Origin: CAMLHP01 sp035759745
GTDB taxonomy: Bacteria; Gemmatimonadota; Gemmatimonadetes; Gemmatimonadales; GWC2-71-9
DNA length: 64,000 nucleotides
Reading direction: 5' to 3'
Assembly (NCBI GenBank): GCA_035759745.1
Contig: DASTUF010000084.1
Span: 1 to 64,000, forward strand
A program made the position numbers and the translations under genes. The notes below the pieces were generated by a model. That model saw nothing but the letters and a program-made list of their open reading frames with translations, searched no databases and had not been told where the DNA came from. This document shows positions 25,699-34,699 of this stretch, in pieces. How positions within the stretch are numbered: position 1 is the stretch's first letter; the number at the start of each line of letters is the position of its first letter.

Positions 25699-25802
25699 AG
25701 GGGTCAGGGACTAGGGATCAGGGATGAAGTCCCTACGTCCCTCAAACCCGGAAGGGTTCGGCCCCTCCTACTTCCCACTCCCCACTAACCACTCCCCACT
25801 TG
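25699..25802. repeat. Composite word-repeat element upstream of a propeller gene
   Basis: Starting at the base after the propeller ATG, GGGTCAGGGACTAGGGATCAGGG words (25700-25723) pass through AAGTCCCTACGTCCCT to the small inverted repeat AACCCGG-AAGGGTT and then to CTACTTCCCACTCCCC-type words (25768-25800). It joins two word families found separately elsewhere. It ends 6 bases before the tRNA-Phe 3' end. Confidence 0.6.
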
Positions 25803-25807
25803 ATGCA

Positions 25808-25880
<73 letters not shown>

Positions 25881-25939
25881 GACAAGCCGCGGAAAATAAG
25901 CCTTGACCGGCCCGCCGTCACCCCCCGACACTCCACCCC

Positions 25940-26317
25940 GTGAGAATATCCTCGACCGCCCTGACCGCCCTGACCGTCCTGACCGCCTTGACCGCCCTGA
26001 CCGGCTGCAGGCCATCACAGGACGCCGAGCTGATGGTGCTCCAGCACCGGGGCGACTCGCTCTGGCTGGTGCCCGCGCCGGGGGTCCGGATCAGTACCGG
26101 CTATGCCCCCCGGCTGCTGCTGGAGTCCGGCCCCGTGATCCGGTTCGACTCCCCTTGGGTCAGCTCCGATTCCCTCTGGTTCACCGAGCCGCCCATGGCC
26201 GTGGCGCCCCAGCCTGCAGCCGGGCTCTCGGGCACGCTCAAGGCCAGCACCTGTGACAACGATGCCGGCTACTGCCGCCTTGTCATCGTGGCGGTTGAGG
26301 ACGGGCAGGTCCGCTGA
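25940..26317 (+). CDS. Small lipoprotein whose signal peptide is encoded by 9-base tandem repeats
   Basis: 125 residues from a GTG at 25940. The hydrophobic core STALTALTVLTALTALTGC is encoded by about five tandem copies of GACCGCCCT (25954-25998), leading straight to the lipobox cysteine. The mature part is compact, beta-rich and has two further cysteines (CDNDAGYC) that could bond. No family recognised. A second frame through the repeat is also open but reads only DRPDRPDRL-like low complexity and lacks a signal. Confidence 0.65.
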   Translation: MRISSTALTALTVLTALTALTGCRPSQDAELMVLQHRGDSLWLVPAPGVRISTGYAPRLLLESGPVIRFDSPWVSSDSLWFTEPPMAVAPQPAAGLSGTLKASTCDNDAGYCRLVIVAVEDGQVR

Positions 26318-26420
26318 GCAGTGCTCCCCGCGGCTGGCGACCCCGCATGGCGGGGGTATCTTGCCCACAGGCTCCGTTGCTTCCGATCACCTGCACCTTT
26401 CAGACTTCGAGTGCTTCGCC

Positions 26421-27587
26421 ATGCGCCTCTTCCGGATCGCGGCCCTGCCCTGCTTCCTCCTCGCCGTCCCGGCGCTGCTCACTGCCCAGGCTCCTGCCGC
26501 ACGCGGCGGTTTCGTGGTGACCCTCGGCGACGATACCCTCTCCGCCGAGCAGTTCGTACGTACTGATTCCTCGCTGGAAGTCACCCGGGTCGCCCGCTCT
26601 CCCCGGGTAACGGTACTCACCGTACGGGCCGACCTCGGCCCGGATGCGCGAATCGTTCGGTTCACGTCGGAAAGCAGGCCGGGCGGCATGCTGGAGCAGC
26701 CGGCTTCCCAGACGAGCTCGGTGGTGTTCACCGACACCAGCGCGCAGGTGACGCTGCGACAGGGCGACAGCACTCGCAGCTATGCTACGGCAGTGTCCCC
26801 GCATGCCTTGCCGATGCTGAGCGGCACCTACTCCCTCTACGACCAGGCGACGCGCCATGCTGTCGCGGCCGGGCAGGATTCCATTCCGCTGCAGTTCGTC
26901 TTCCCCGGCGCCATGAATCCGCTGCCGTCCTACGTCGTGCGCCGCGGGGTCGACTCGGCCGTCATCGGCACGTTTGGCCTGCCCTCGTATGCGCGCATCG
27001 GCCCCGATGGCCAGCTCCTCGGACTGGACGGGCGGGAGACCACCGCCAAGGTGAAGGTCTCGCGCGTCGACTCGATGGACATCGCTGGCCTGGTGAAGGC
27101 GTGGACCCTGGCGGAGTCGGAACGGGGGGTGGCAGGGAATCTCTCGCCACGCGACACCGCCGAGGCCGTGATCGGTAATTCGCGGGTGACGGTCGACTAC
27201 GGCCGGCCCCGAAAGAGGGGCCGCATGATCTTCGGCGGGATCGTGCCCTGGGGCGAGGTCTGGCGCACAGGCGCCAACGCGGCGACCCAGCTCATGGTCG
27301 AGAGCCCGGTCACGCTGGGCGACACGATCAAGCTCCAGCCGGGTGTGTACACCCTGTGGACACTGCCCACCGAAGACGGCGCGACACTGATCATCAACGG
27401 CCAGGCCGGGCAGTGGGGCACCGAGTACCATGCCGAGCGCGACATAGGCAGGGTGCCGCTTGTGGTCTCGGCCGGACCAGAGGTCGAGATGTTCACCATC
27501 CAGGTCGAGGAGCGAGGCGACAGCCGCGGTGCGATCGTCTTCGCGTGGGACACCACCCGCTGGGAAGCGGCGTTCGAGGTGGAGTGA
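26421..27587 (+). CDS. Exported DUF2911-domain protein
   Basis: 388 residues with a signal peptide (about 1-23, ending LLTAQ). Residues 24-250 are a beta-rich region that is not obvious from other DUF2911 proteins. The DUF2911 domain occupies about 255-385 with its diagnostic VDYGRPRKRGRMIFGG, WGEVWRTGANAAT and LQPGVYTLWTLP. The family is periplasmic in many Bacteroidota and Gemmatimonadota and has no known activity. The stop overlaps the upp start (TGATG), so translation is probably coupled. Confidence 0.85.
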   Translation: MRLFRIAALPCFLLAVPALLTAQAPAARGGFVVTLGDDTLSAEQFVRTDSSLEVTRVARSPRVTVLTVRADLGPDARIVRFTSESRPGGMLEQPASQTSSVVFTDTSAQVTLRQGDSTRSYATAVSPHALPMLSGTYSLYDQATRHAVAAGQDSIPLQFVFPGAMNPLPSYVVRRGVDSAVIGTFGLPSYARIGPDGQLLGLDGRETTAKVKVSRVDSMDIAGLVKAWTLAESERGVAGNLSPRDTAEAVIGNSRVTVDYGRPRKRGRMIFGGIVPWGEVWRTGANAATQLMVESPVTLGDTIKLQPGVYTLWTLPTEDGATLIINGQAGQWGTEYHAERDIGRVPLVVSAGPEVEMFTIQVEERGDSRGAIVFAWDTTRWEAAFEVE

Positions 27588-28240
27588 TGTCGCCCGATCG
27601 TTCGACGCAGTTGCCGAACCTGACGATCCTCGGGCATCCGCTGATCCAGCACAAGCTGACGCTGCTCCGGGATCGCAGCACCAGCACCCGTGACTTCAAG
27701 CAGCTGGTCAACGAGATCGCCATGCTGATGGCGTACGAGGTCACCAAGGACCTCGTCACCGAGCCGGTGGAGATCGAGACCCCGCTCGAGCGGACGACCG
27801 GCCAGCAGGTCGCCGGCAAGAAGCTCACGCTCGTGCCCATCCTGCGGGCGGGCCTCGGCATGGTCGAGGGCATCGCGCAGCTGATTCCCTCTGCGCGGGT
27901 CGGTCACATAGGCATGTACCGCGATCACGACTCGCTGGAACCAGTCGACTACTATTTCAAGATCCCGGGTGGCGAGGAGGAGCGCGACTTTATCATTCTG
28001 GATCCGATGCTCGCCACCGGCGGCTCTGCGGTGGCTGCGGTCACGGCGCTCCGCCGTGCCGGTGCCAGGCGGATCCGGTTTCTCTGCATCGTCAGCGCGC
28101 CCGAAGGCGTGAAGCGCCTGCTGGATGCGCACGCCGACGTGCCGGTCTACACCGCCGCACTCGATCGCAAGCTCAATGAGAAGGGCTACATCCTCCCCGG
28201 CCTCGGTGACGCCGGCGACCGGCTGTTTGGAACGAGATAA
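27587..28240 (+). CDS. upp: Uracil phosphoribosyltransferase
   Basis: 217 residues. Salvages uracil to UMP with PRPP. The family features are complete: the N-terminal HPLIQHKLTLLRDRSTSTRDF, VPILRAGLGMVEG, the PRPP-binding loop ILDPMLATGGSA, and the C-terminal uracil-binding region YTAALDRKLNEKGYILPGLGDAGDR. It begins at the stop of the DUF2911 gene. The repeat hairpin 28241-28330 starts at the base after its stop. Confidence 0.97.
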   Translation: MSPDRSTQLPNLTILGHPLIQHKLTLLRDRSTSTRDFKQLVNEIAMLMAYEVTKDLVTEPVEIETPLERTTGQQVAGKKLTLVPILRAGLGMVEGIAQLIPSARVGHIGMYRDHDSLEPVDYYFKIPGGEEERDFIILDPMLATGGSAVAAVTALRRAGARRIRFLCIVSAPEGVKRLLDAHADVPVYTAALDRKLNEKGYILPGLGDAGDRLFGTR

Positions 28241-28330
28241 CTAGTGGGGGGTGGGAAGTGGGAAGTGGGCGGACCCACATTCCACTTCCCACTCCCCACT
28301 CCCCACTCCCCACTTCCCACTTCCCACTAG
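28241..28330. repeat. Word-repeat hairpin (word GGGAAGTGGG) bounded by CTAGT/ACTAG
   Basis: The left arm (28241-28268) begins CTAGTGGGGGGTGGGAAG and the right arm (28282-28330) ends CCCACTTCCCACTAG, so the ends match exactly while the interior is an uneven run of GGGAAGT/ACTCCCC words. It fills the gap between upp and the nuclease gene, which starts 12 bases later with only a weak ribosome site. Confidence 0.72.
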
Positions 28331-28342
28331 TCAGGCAGGTCA

Positions 28343-29743
28343 ATGGCTGCTCCCACACTGCGACTCACCTTCCTCGGCGCCGCGGGCCAGGTTACCGGCT
28401 CGATGCACATGCTCGAAGCTGCCGGCATGAAGCTGGTCCTCGATGCCGGGCTGTTTCAGGGCAGGCGCAAGGAAGCCGACGCCCTCAATCGCAACCTTCC
28501 CTTCGACCCACGGGTGCTCGACGCCGTGGTGCTGAGCCACGCCCATATCGACCATACCGGCCGGGTGCCGCTGCTGGTGAACCACGGCTTTCACGGCCCG
28601 ATCTACGCGACCCCCGCCACGCGCGACCTCTGCGCGGTCATGCTGGCCGACTCGGCGCACATCCAGGAATCCGACTTCGAACACCTCAAGCGCCATGACC
28701 GCGCGGGCCCGGAATCGGAACCGCTCTACACCATGCGCGACGCGGTTGCCGCCCAGGAGCTGATGGTCGGCGTGCCCTACAAGCGGATCCAGCACCTGCG
28801 GAAGAACCTGACCATCGAATATGTGGACGCCGGACACATCCTCGGGTCGGCGAGCATCGACGTGCGTATCACCGAAGGCAAGCAGCCGCACCGGCTGGTC
28901 TTCTCGGGCGACATCGGCCGCACCGGCATGCCCATCATCCGAAATCCTGATCCGCCCACCGGTCCGATCGATACCCTCATCATCGAATCGACCTATGCCC
29001 TCAAGACCCACGCGGCGCCGGCGGACGCCGAGAACGACCTGGCGGCGATCATCGCGAAGGTGGTCGGTCGGGGCGGGAAGATCCTGATCCCGTCCTTTGC
29101 CGTCGGCCGCACCCAGGAGATGGTGTACGCCATCCACGAGCTGCTCAGGGCGAAGAAGATCCCCCAGGTGCCGGTCTACATCGATAGTCCGCTTGCAACC
29201 GAGACGACCACCGTCTTCCGGATGCACCCCGAGATCTTCGACAAGACCGAGGACATGGTGAAGGCGGAGTCGCCGTTGTTCGATCACCACCTCGTGACCT
29301 ACACCAGGAGCGTCGAGGACTCCAAGCGCCTCAACACCCTGAATGGTCCCGCGATCATCATCTCGGCGTCGGGCATGGTCGAGGCCGGGCGCATCCTCCA
29401 CCACATCAAGAACCATGGCGGCGACCACCGGAACTGCATCCTCTTCGTCGGGTTCCAGGCCGAACACACCCTGGGGCGGCGCATCAAGGACGGCGACCGG
29501 AAGGTCAAGATCCACGGCGACGAGGTGGAGCTGCGGGCGGACATCGAAGTGATCGACGGCTACTCGGCGCACGCCGGGCGCAACGAGCTGATCGCCTGGA
29601 TCAAGGCGCTGGGTGGGCCGATCAAGCGGGCCTTTGCGGTGCACGGCGAGCCCGAGTCGCTGGCCGAGATGGCCAGCCTCCTCAAGCAGGCGGGCGTCTC
29701 CGAGGTGCATGTGCCGGCGCAGGGGCAGTCATTCGACCTCTGA
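28343..29743 (+). CDS. MBL-fold/beta-CASP RNA-processing exonuclease or endonuclease
   Basis: 466 residues of the metallo-beta-lactamase fold with beta-CASP insert and C-terminal RNA-specificity motif (YSH/CPSF-like). Zinc ligands are in SHAHIDHTG (H66, H68, D70, H71). The beta-CASP region contains SFAVGRTQEMVY, and the later ISASGMVEAGRILHH and GYSAHAGRNEL carry further ligands. Relatives are RNA nucleases with roles in mRNA decay or maturation. Specific substrate unknown. Confidence 0.92.
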   Translation: MAAPTLRLTFLGAAGQVTGSMHMLEAAGMKLVLDAGLFQGRRKEADALNRNLPFDPRVLDAVVLSHAHIDHTGRVPLLVNHGFHGPIYATPATRDLCAVMLADSAHIQESDFEHLKRHDRAGPESEPLYTMRDAVAAQELMVGVPYKRIQHLRKNLTIEYVDAGHILGSASIDVRITEGKQPHRLVFSGDIGRTGMPIIRNPDPPTGPIDTLIIESTYALKTHAAPADAENDLAAIIAKVVGRGGKILIPSFAVGRTQEMVYAIHELLRAKKIPQVPVYIDSPLATETTTVFRMHPEIFDKTEDMVKAESPLFDHHLVTYTRSVEDSKRLNTLNGPAIIISASGMVEAGRILHHIKNHGGDHRNCILFVGFQAEHTLGRRIKDGDRKVKIHGDEVELRADIEVIDGYSAHAGRNELIAWIKALGGPIKRAFAVHGEPESLAEMASLLKQAGVSEVHVPAQGQSFDL

Positions 29744-29783
29744 CGCGGCGTGACAGCGGGCGCACGGGCCGGTAAGTTCCAGC

Positions 29784-30410
29784 GTGCGCCGTCTTCCTCG
29801 CCGGGTCGCCAAGCTGCTCGGCCTCCTCCTCGTCGTTGCCGTGATCACCTACACCATCTCATTGGTGGTCGTGCTGGTGACGAGCTTGCAGGACCAACGC
29901 GAGCCGGTAGATGCGATTGTGGTGCTGGGGGCCGCCCAGTACAACGGGCGGCCGTCGCCGGTGCTGCGGGCGCGGCTGGAACACGCCCTGTCGCTGTATC
30001 GGGACCAGCTCGCACCCCGGATCATGGTCACCGGTGGGGTGGGCCGGGGCGATACCACCAGTGAAGCCGAAGTCAGCCGCCGCTGGCTGCTGGCACACCG
30101 GCTTCCTGATACCGCCGTGGTAGCGCTCCCGCGGGGCCGGTCGTCAGCCGTCTCGATGACCGACGCCGCCGCCTGGCTGCGCGAACGCGGGCTCAGCCGG
30201 GTGCTGCTGGTGAGCGATCCCTTTCACATGGCTCGTCTGCGGTTCGAGGCGCGGCGCACCGAGCTCGACGCGCTGGTGTCACCCACGCCATCGAGTCCGA
30301 TTTCCGACAACCCGAACCTCGAACTGCGCTACCTCTTCTGGGAAGGACTCAAGGCTCCGGTTGCGTGGGTACGGAGCTGGTCCTGGCTGCGAGACCGCGA
30401 TGTGTTCTGA
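29784..30410 (+). CDS. YdcF/SanA-family (DUF218) membrane-anchored protein
   Basis: 208 residues with a GTG start and one N-terminal transmembrane helix (about 11-33). The DUF218 domain is clear: DAIVVLGAAQYNGRPSPVLRARLEHAL, MVTGGVG, then LLVSDPFHMARLRFEARR. Members act in envelope integrity or vancomycin resistance (SanA) and bind nucleotides in some cases, but the chemistry is not settled. The ATG of the next gene lies 26 bases downstream. Confidence 0.88.
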   Translation: MRRLPRRVAKLLGLLLVVAVITYTISLVVVLVTSLQDQREPVDAIVVLGAAQYNGRPSPVLRARLEHALSLYRDQLAPRIMVTGGVGRGDTTSEAEVSRRWLLAHRLPDTAVVALPRGRSSAVSMTDAAAWLRERGLSRVLLVSDPFHMARLRFEARRTELDALVSPTPSSPISDNPNLELRYLFWEGLKAPVAWVRSWSWLRDRDVF

Positions 30411-30435
30411 TCCCCAACCGTCAAGGAACCACTCC

Positions 30436-31812
30436 ATGCCGTACTCACGGCCGCTGACCGCGGCCCTCGTCGCCCTTGGCGCACTGTGGCCCGGGCGCGG
30501 GCTCGCAGCCCAGTCCGCCGCGCTGCAGGTCCCGGTAGTGGTGGACACCCTGGACAACGGCCTCGTCCTGATGGTGCACGAGGACGCCTCGGCGCCCATC
30601 GTGAACGTCAACGTCTGGTACCACGTGGGTTCAGGTGACGAGAAGCCCGGCCGCACCGGCTTCGCCCATCTCTTCGAGCACCTCATGTTCATGGGATCGG
30701 AGCACGCGCCCTATCCCGAGTTCGACCGGCGGCTGGAGGCGGCGGGCGCCAACAACAACGGCTCCACTACCGAAGACCGCACCAACTACTACGAGGAAGG
30801 CCCCGCCAACGCGCTGCCGCTCATGCTCTGGCTCGAGGCCGACCGGATGGGCTGGATGCTCCCCACCATGGACTCCGCCAAGGTGGATCTCCAGCGTGAT
30901 GTGGTGAAGAACGAGCGGCGCCAGAGCTACGAAAACCAGCCGTACGGGATGGTGTGGGACCACCTGCCCCGGATGCTCTACGATGCGTCGCACCCGTACT
31001 CGTGGCCGGTGATCGGGTCGATGGCGGACCTCAGCGCCGCGTCGCTCGAGGACGTGAAGCAGTTCTTCCGTGAATACTACGCACCCAACAATGCTGCCAT
31101 CGTGATAGCTGGCAACGTCAAGGCCGCCGACGTGAAGGCACTGGCCGAGCGCTATTTCGGGGCGATACCACGGGGGCCGGAGATCAGCCGACCCACGCCC
31201 GTGGCAATCCCGCTGCGGGGCGACACCCTGCTGGTACTGGAGGATCGGGTGCAGCTCCCGCGGCTGTACTACGCCTGGCACACCGTGAAGGGCTGGGCTC
31301 CGGATGACGCTGCACTGGATCTCGCCGCTTACGTGCTGACGGGCGCCAAGAACTCGCGCCTCACCAAGGAAATGGTCTACGAGGAGCAGACCGCCAGCAG
31401 CGTCTCGGCCTTCCAGGACGGCAAGCGACTGGCCGGCGAGTTCATGATCATCGCGACGGCGCGGCCGGGCACCACCCTGCCCACCCTGCAGCAGGCCATC
31501 GACGCCGAGATCGCACGACTCGCAAGCGACGGCCCCACCTCTCGCGAACTGCAGCAGGCACAGAATGCGTTCGAGGCCAGCTTTCTCGACGGGCTGGAAA
31601 GTGTGGGACGCAAGGCGGACCGGCTCAATGCGTACTTCTACGCGCTGGGCGTGCCGGACTCCTTCCAGCGCGACGCCGACCGCTATCGCGCTGTCACCGC
31701 CGACGACATCCGGCGGGTGGTGCGCACCTACCTCACCGGCCCGCGCGCCGTCATCTCCGTTGTTCCCCAGGGTCAGACCAGGATGGCTGCCCGTGAAAGG
31801 ATGACACCATGA
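30436..31812 (+). CDS. M16 peptidase, catalytic subunit (first pair)
   Basis: 458 residues with a signal peptide (to about residue 26) and AAGGAA upstream. The inverted zinc motif HLFEH is at 78-82, with the downstream glutamate ligand expected in the LWLEADRMGWM helix. The N-terminal M16 domain is followed by the inactive-type C-terminal domain. It is a periplasmic, two-domain, pitrilysin-type protease that most likely pairs with the non-catalytic product of the next gene. Stop and next start overlap by 4 bases (ATGA). Confidence 0.92.
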   Translation: MPYSRPLTAALVALGALWPGRGLAAQSAALQVPVVVDTLDNGLVLMVHEDASAPIVNVNVWYHVGSGDEKPGRTGFAHLFEHLMFMGSEHAPYPEFDRRLEAAGANNNGSTTEDRTNYYEEGPANALPLMLWLEADRMGWMLPTMDSAKVDLQRDVVKNERRQSYENQPYGMVWDHLPRMLYDASHPYSWPVIGSMADLSAASLEDVKQFFREYYAPNNAAIVIAGNVKAADVKALAERYFGAIPRGPEISRPTPVAIPLRGDTLLVLEDRVQLPRLYYAWHTVKGWAPDDAALDLAAYVLTGAKNSRLTKEMVYEEQTASSVSAFQDGKRLAGEFMIIATARPGTTLPTLQQAIDAEIARLASDGPTSRELQQAQNAFEASFLDGLESVGRKADRLNAYFYALGVPDSFQRDADRYRAVTADDIRRVVRTYLTGPRAVISVVPQGQTRMAARERMTP

Positions 31813-33341
31813 GCATCGACGGCTCGACGGCTCGACGGCTGGTGAGCCTGGTGGCGGCACTGACAGCGGCGCTCCTTGCCGGCGGTTGCGCCTCGCAGCC
31901 CGCACCGGCGACTCCAGCTCCCGCCACGCCGCAGACGGGTGTGCCTTCGGCGGAGGCCGCATCCACCATCATGGCCACCGCGCCGGACCTCGGCTCGGCG
32001 CCCCGGCTGGTGCTCCCATCACCCACGGAGACGACACTACCCAACGGCCTGACCGTCAAGTTGGTCGGCATGCATGAAGTCCCGGTGGTGCAGGCGGTGC
32101 TCACAATCGAGGGCGGCGCCCGGCTGGACGGCGAGCTGGCCGGCCTCGCCACTTTCGTGGGCGGGATGCTCGACGAGGGGGCCGGCGATCGCGACGCCTT
32201 TGAGCTCGCGGCCCAGGTCGAGTATCTCGGCGCCTCGCTCGGCACTGGCGCCGGGTGGGACGCCACCACGATTTCGCTGCGGGCGCCCAAGCGCACTATC
32301 GGGGACGCGATGGCGGTCATGGGCGACGTGGTGCTCCAGCCCCGCTTCGCTGCCGAGGATGTCGAGCGGCAGCGCGACCTTCGCATCGCCAGCATCCTGC
32401 AGTCCCGCGACCAGCCCGGCGCCGTTGCCGGCAACGTGTTCGGCTACACCGTGTACCCGGCGGCACATCCATATCATCGCCCCATCGGAGGAGACAGCAT
32501 CAGCACGGTGCAGCTCGATTCCGCCGTGGTACGCGAGTTCTGGAACCGTGCCGCGGACCCGCGGAGGGCAACCCTGGTGATCGCCGGCGACCTTACGCTG
32601 GACGAAGCGCGAGCCCTGGCGACGAGTGCCCTGGGCAGCTGGCAAGCACCCACCACCACTGCAGCCGCGGATCCAGCCAGGGCCGCAGAACCGCCGCGCC
32701 CGACGACCCGCGTCTTCCTGGTGGACAAGCCGGAGGCCGCGCAGAGCGTGCTGATGATCGGCGCGCCCGGGGTCGCGCGCAGCTCGCCCGACTACCCCGC
32801 GATCACGCTCATGAACACGATCCTTGGTGGCTCCTTCTCGTCCCGGCTCAATGACATCCTCCGGGAACAGAAGGGATTCACCTACGGAGCGCGATCGAAT
32901 TACAGCTGGCGGCCGCTGCCGGGGCCGTTTGTCGCGAGCGCAGCGGTGCGGACCGACGTAACCGACAGCTCGCTCGCGATCTTCTTCGACGAGTTCCGCC
33001 GGATCCGGAGCGAGCCGGTGACGCCACAGGAGCTCGACCGGGCCAAGTCCTACATCACACTGGGTGCGCTGGGCGAGTTCGAAACCACGGGGCAGGTTGC
33101 AGGAGAACTGTCGTCGCTCGAGATGTTCGGGCTCACCCTCGCCGACATCCCGAAGGAACTGGACCAGGTGAAGGCGCTGGGCGCAGCTGACGTTCAACGC
33201 GCCGCCGAGCGGTACCTTGATCCTGCGCACCTGACGATCGTGGTGGTGGGAGACGTGAAGAACATTCGGGCCGGCGTCGAGGCACTGAGCCTCGGGCCGG
33301 TGACGCTGCTGGATCACGAGGGAAATGAGGTGACACCGTGA
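31809..33341 (+). CDS. M16 peptidase-like lipoprotein, non-catalytic subunit (first pair)
   Basis: 510 residues. The N-terminus has a lipobox (LLAGGC) followed by an Ala/Pro-rich linker. The M16 fold is clear, but the HxxEH zinc motif is absent: its place is taken by LATFVGGMLDEGAG. The C-terminal domain keeps KGFTYGARSNYSWRPLPGPF, the substrate-side RY-type motif. In the known heterodimeric M16B enzymes such a subunit completes the active chamber. Membrane anchoring here would tether the complex. Confidence 0.9.
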   Translation: MSIDGSTARRLVSLVAALTAALLAGGCASQPAPATPAPATPQTGVPSAEAASTIMATAPDLGSAPRLVLPSPTETTLPNGLTVKLVGMHEVPVVQAVLTIEGGARLDGELAGLATFVGGMLDEGAGDRDAFELAAQVEYLGASLGTGAGWDATTISLRAPKRTIGDAMAVMGDVVLQPRFAAEDVERQRDLRIASILQSRDQPGAVAGNVFGYTVYPAAHPYHRPIGGDSISTVQLDSAVVREFWNRAADPRRATLVIAGDLTLDEARALATSALGSWQAPTTTAAADPARAAEPPRPTTRVFLVDKPEAAQSVLMIGAPGVARSSPDYPAITLMNTILGGSFSSRLNDILREQKGFTYGARSNYSWRPLPGPFVASAAVRTDVTDSSLAIFFDEFRRIRSEPVTPQELDRAKSYITLGALGEFETTGQVAGELSSLEMFGLTLADIPKELDQVKALGAADVQRAAERYLDPAHLTIVVVGDVKNIRAGVEALSLGPVTLLDHEGNEVTP

Positions 33342-34699
33342 GAATGGAATCCGTGCTGGCGCTGGCGCTGCTGTCGGTCGGTGGCACCGCGTCGGCCCAG
33401 ACGCTCGACGTGCCGACCGACACGTTCACGCTCGACAACGGCCTGCGCGTGGTGGTGCACGAGGACCACTCCGCGCCGGTGGCGTCGGTGAACATCTGGT
33501 ATCACGTCGGCTCCGGCCGGGAAACCGAGGGCCGCACCGGCTTCGCCCACCTGTTCGAGCACATGATGTTCCAGGGCTCGGCCAACGTGGGCGACGATGC
33601 CCACTTCAAGACCATCCAGGGCGCCGGCGGCACCCTCAACGGCTCCACCAACGGTGATCGCACCAACTATTACGAGACGGTGCCCGCCAATTACCTGGAG
33701 ACCGCGCTCTGGCTCGAGGCGGACCGGATGGGCTGGCTGCTGCCGGCCATGACCCAGGGCAAGCTCGACAACCAGCGCGACGTGGTGAAGAACGAGCGGC
33801 GCCAGAACTACGAAAACCGCCCCTACGGCATGACCTCGATCCGGATCAGCGAGATGCTGTACCCCGCTGATCATCCGTATCACTGGCCCACCATCGGTTC
33901 CCAGCAGGACCTGACTGCAGCTTCCATGGAGGACGTGCAGGGCTTCTTCCGCACCTGGTACGCGCCCAACAACGCGTCGCTGGTGGTGGCGGGTGACGTG
34001 CAGCCAGCGGAGGTTCGGAGGCTGGCCGAGAAGTACTTCAGCGCCATTCCTTCGGGAGAGCCGATTCCTTCGCCGAAAGCGCGGCCGGTGACGCTCGACG
34101 CCGATCGTCGCGCCGTGCTGGAGGACCGGGTGACGCTGCCCCGGGTGCAGCTCACGTGGCCCACCGTCGAGGGGTGGCATGCCGATGAAGCAGCGCTCGA
34201 CATTATGGGCAGCATCCTCGGTGGCGGCAGAACCTCGCGGCTGTACGAGCGGCTGGTCTACCGGGAGCAGGCGGCACAGAGTGCCTTCGCGTTCAATAGC
34301 TCGAGGGAACTGGCCGGCAGCTTCGGGATAACCATCACCGCCCGGCCGGGCACCAGCCTGTCGCAGATGGAGCGCGCGGCCTACGAGGAAATCCGGCGGC
34401 TGGCGGAAGAGGGCCCCACCCCCGAGGAGGTGGCGGCGGCCCGCAACGGCATCGAGTCGTCCTTCGTGTTCCGGCTCGGTTCCACCGCGGGCAAGGCCAA
34501 CCAGCTCAACGACTACAACACCTTCCGCGGCGCGCCTGACATGTTCAATCAGGACCTGGCGCGCTTCACCGCCGTTACCGCGGCCGACGTGCAGCGGGTG
34601 GCGCAAACCTACCTGGCCGGCAAGCCCAAGGTGGTGCTGTCGACCGTTCCCAACGGCCAGCCCGAGCTGGCCGCCCAGCCGCCAGAGGTGCAACCGTGA
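33338..34699 (+). CDS. M16 peptidase, catalytic subunit (second pair)
   Basis: 453 residues starting at GTG in a GTGA overlap. ATG at 33344 is an alternative. It has a short signal peptide ending ASAQ. HLFEH at 71-75 and the LWLEADRMGWLLP helix match the first catalytic subunit closely across the whole length, indicating tandem duplication. It overlaps its own non-catalytic partner by 4 bases. Confidence 0.92.
   Translation: MRMESVLALALLSVGGTASAQTLDVPTDTFTLDNGLRVVVHEDHSAPVASVNIWYHVGSGRETEGRTGFAHLFEHMMFQGSANVGDDAHFKTIQGAGGTLNGSTNGDRTNYYETVPANYLETALWLEADRMGWLLPAMTQGKLDNQRDVVKNERRQNYENRPYGMTSIRISEMLYPADHPYHWPTIGSQQDLTAASMEDVQGFFRTWYAPNNASLVVAGDVQPAEVRRLAEKYFSAIPSGEPIPSPKARPVTLDADRRAVLEDRVTLPRVQLTWPTVEGWHADEAALDIMGSILGGGRTSRLYERLVYREQAAQSAFAFNSSRELAGSFGITITARPGTSLSQMERAAYEEIRRLAEEGPTPEEVAAARNGIESSFVFRLGSTAGKANQLNDYNTFRGAPDMFNQDLARFTAVTAADVQRVAQTYLAGKPKVVLSTVPNGQPELAAQPPEVQP

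Noticed and set aside
25903..26256. Alternative frame through the 9-base repeats before the lipoprotein
   Set aside because: It gives DRPDRPDRL low complexity and no signal peptide. The chosen frame gives a complete lipoprotein signal and two conserved-looking cysteines.
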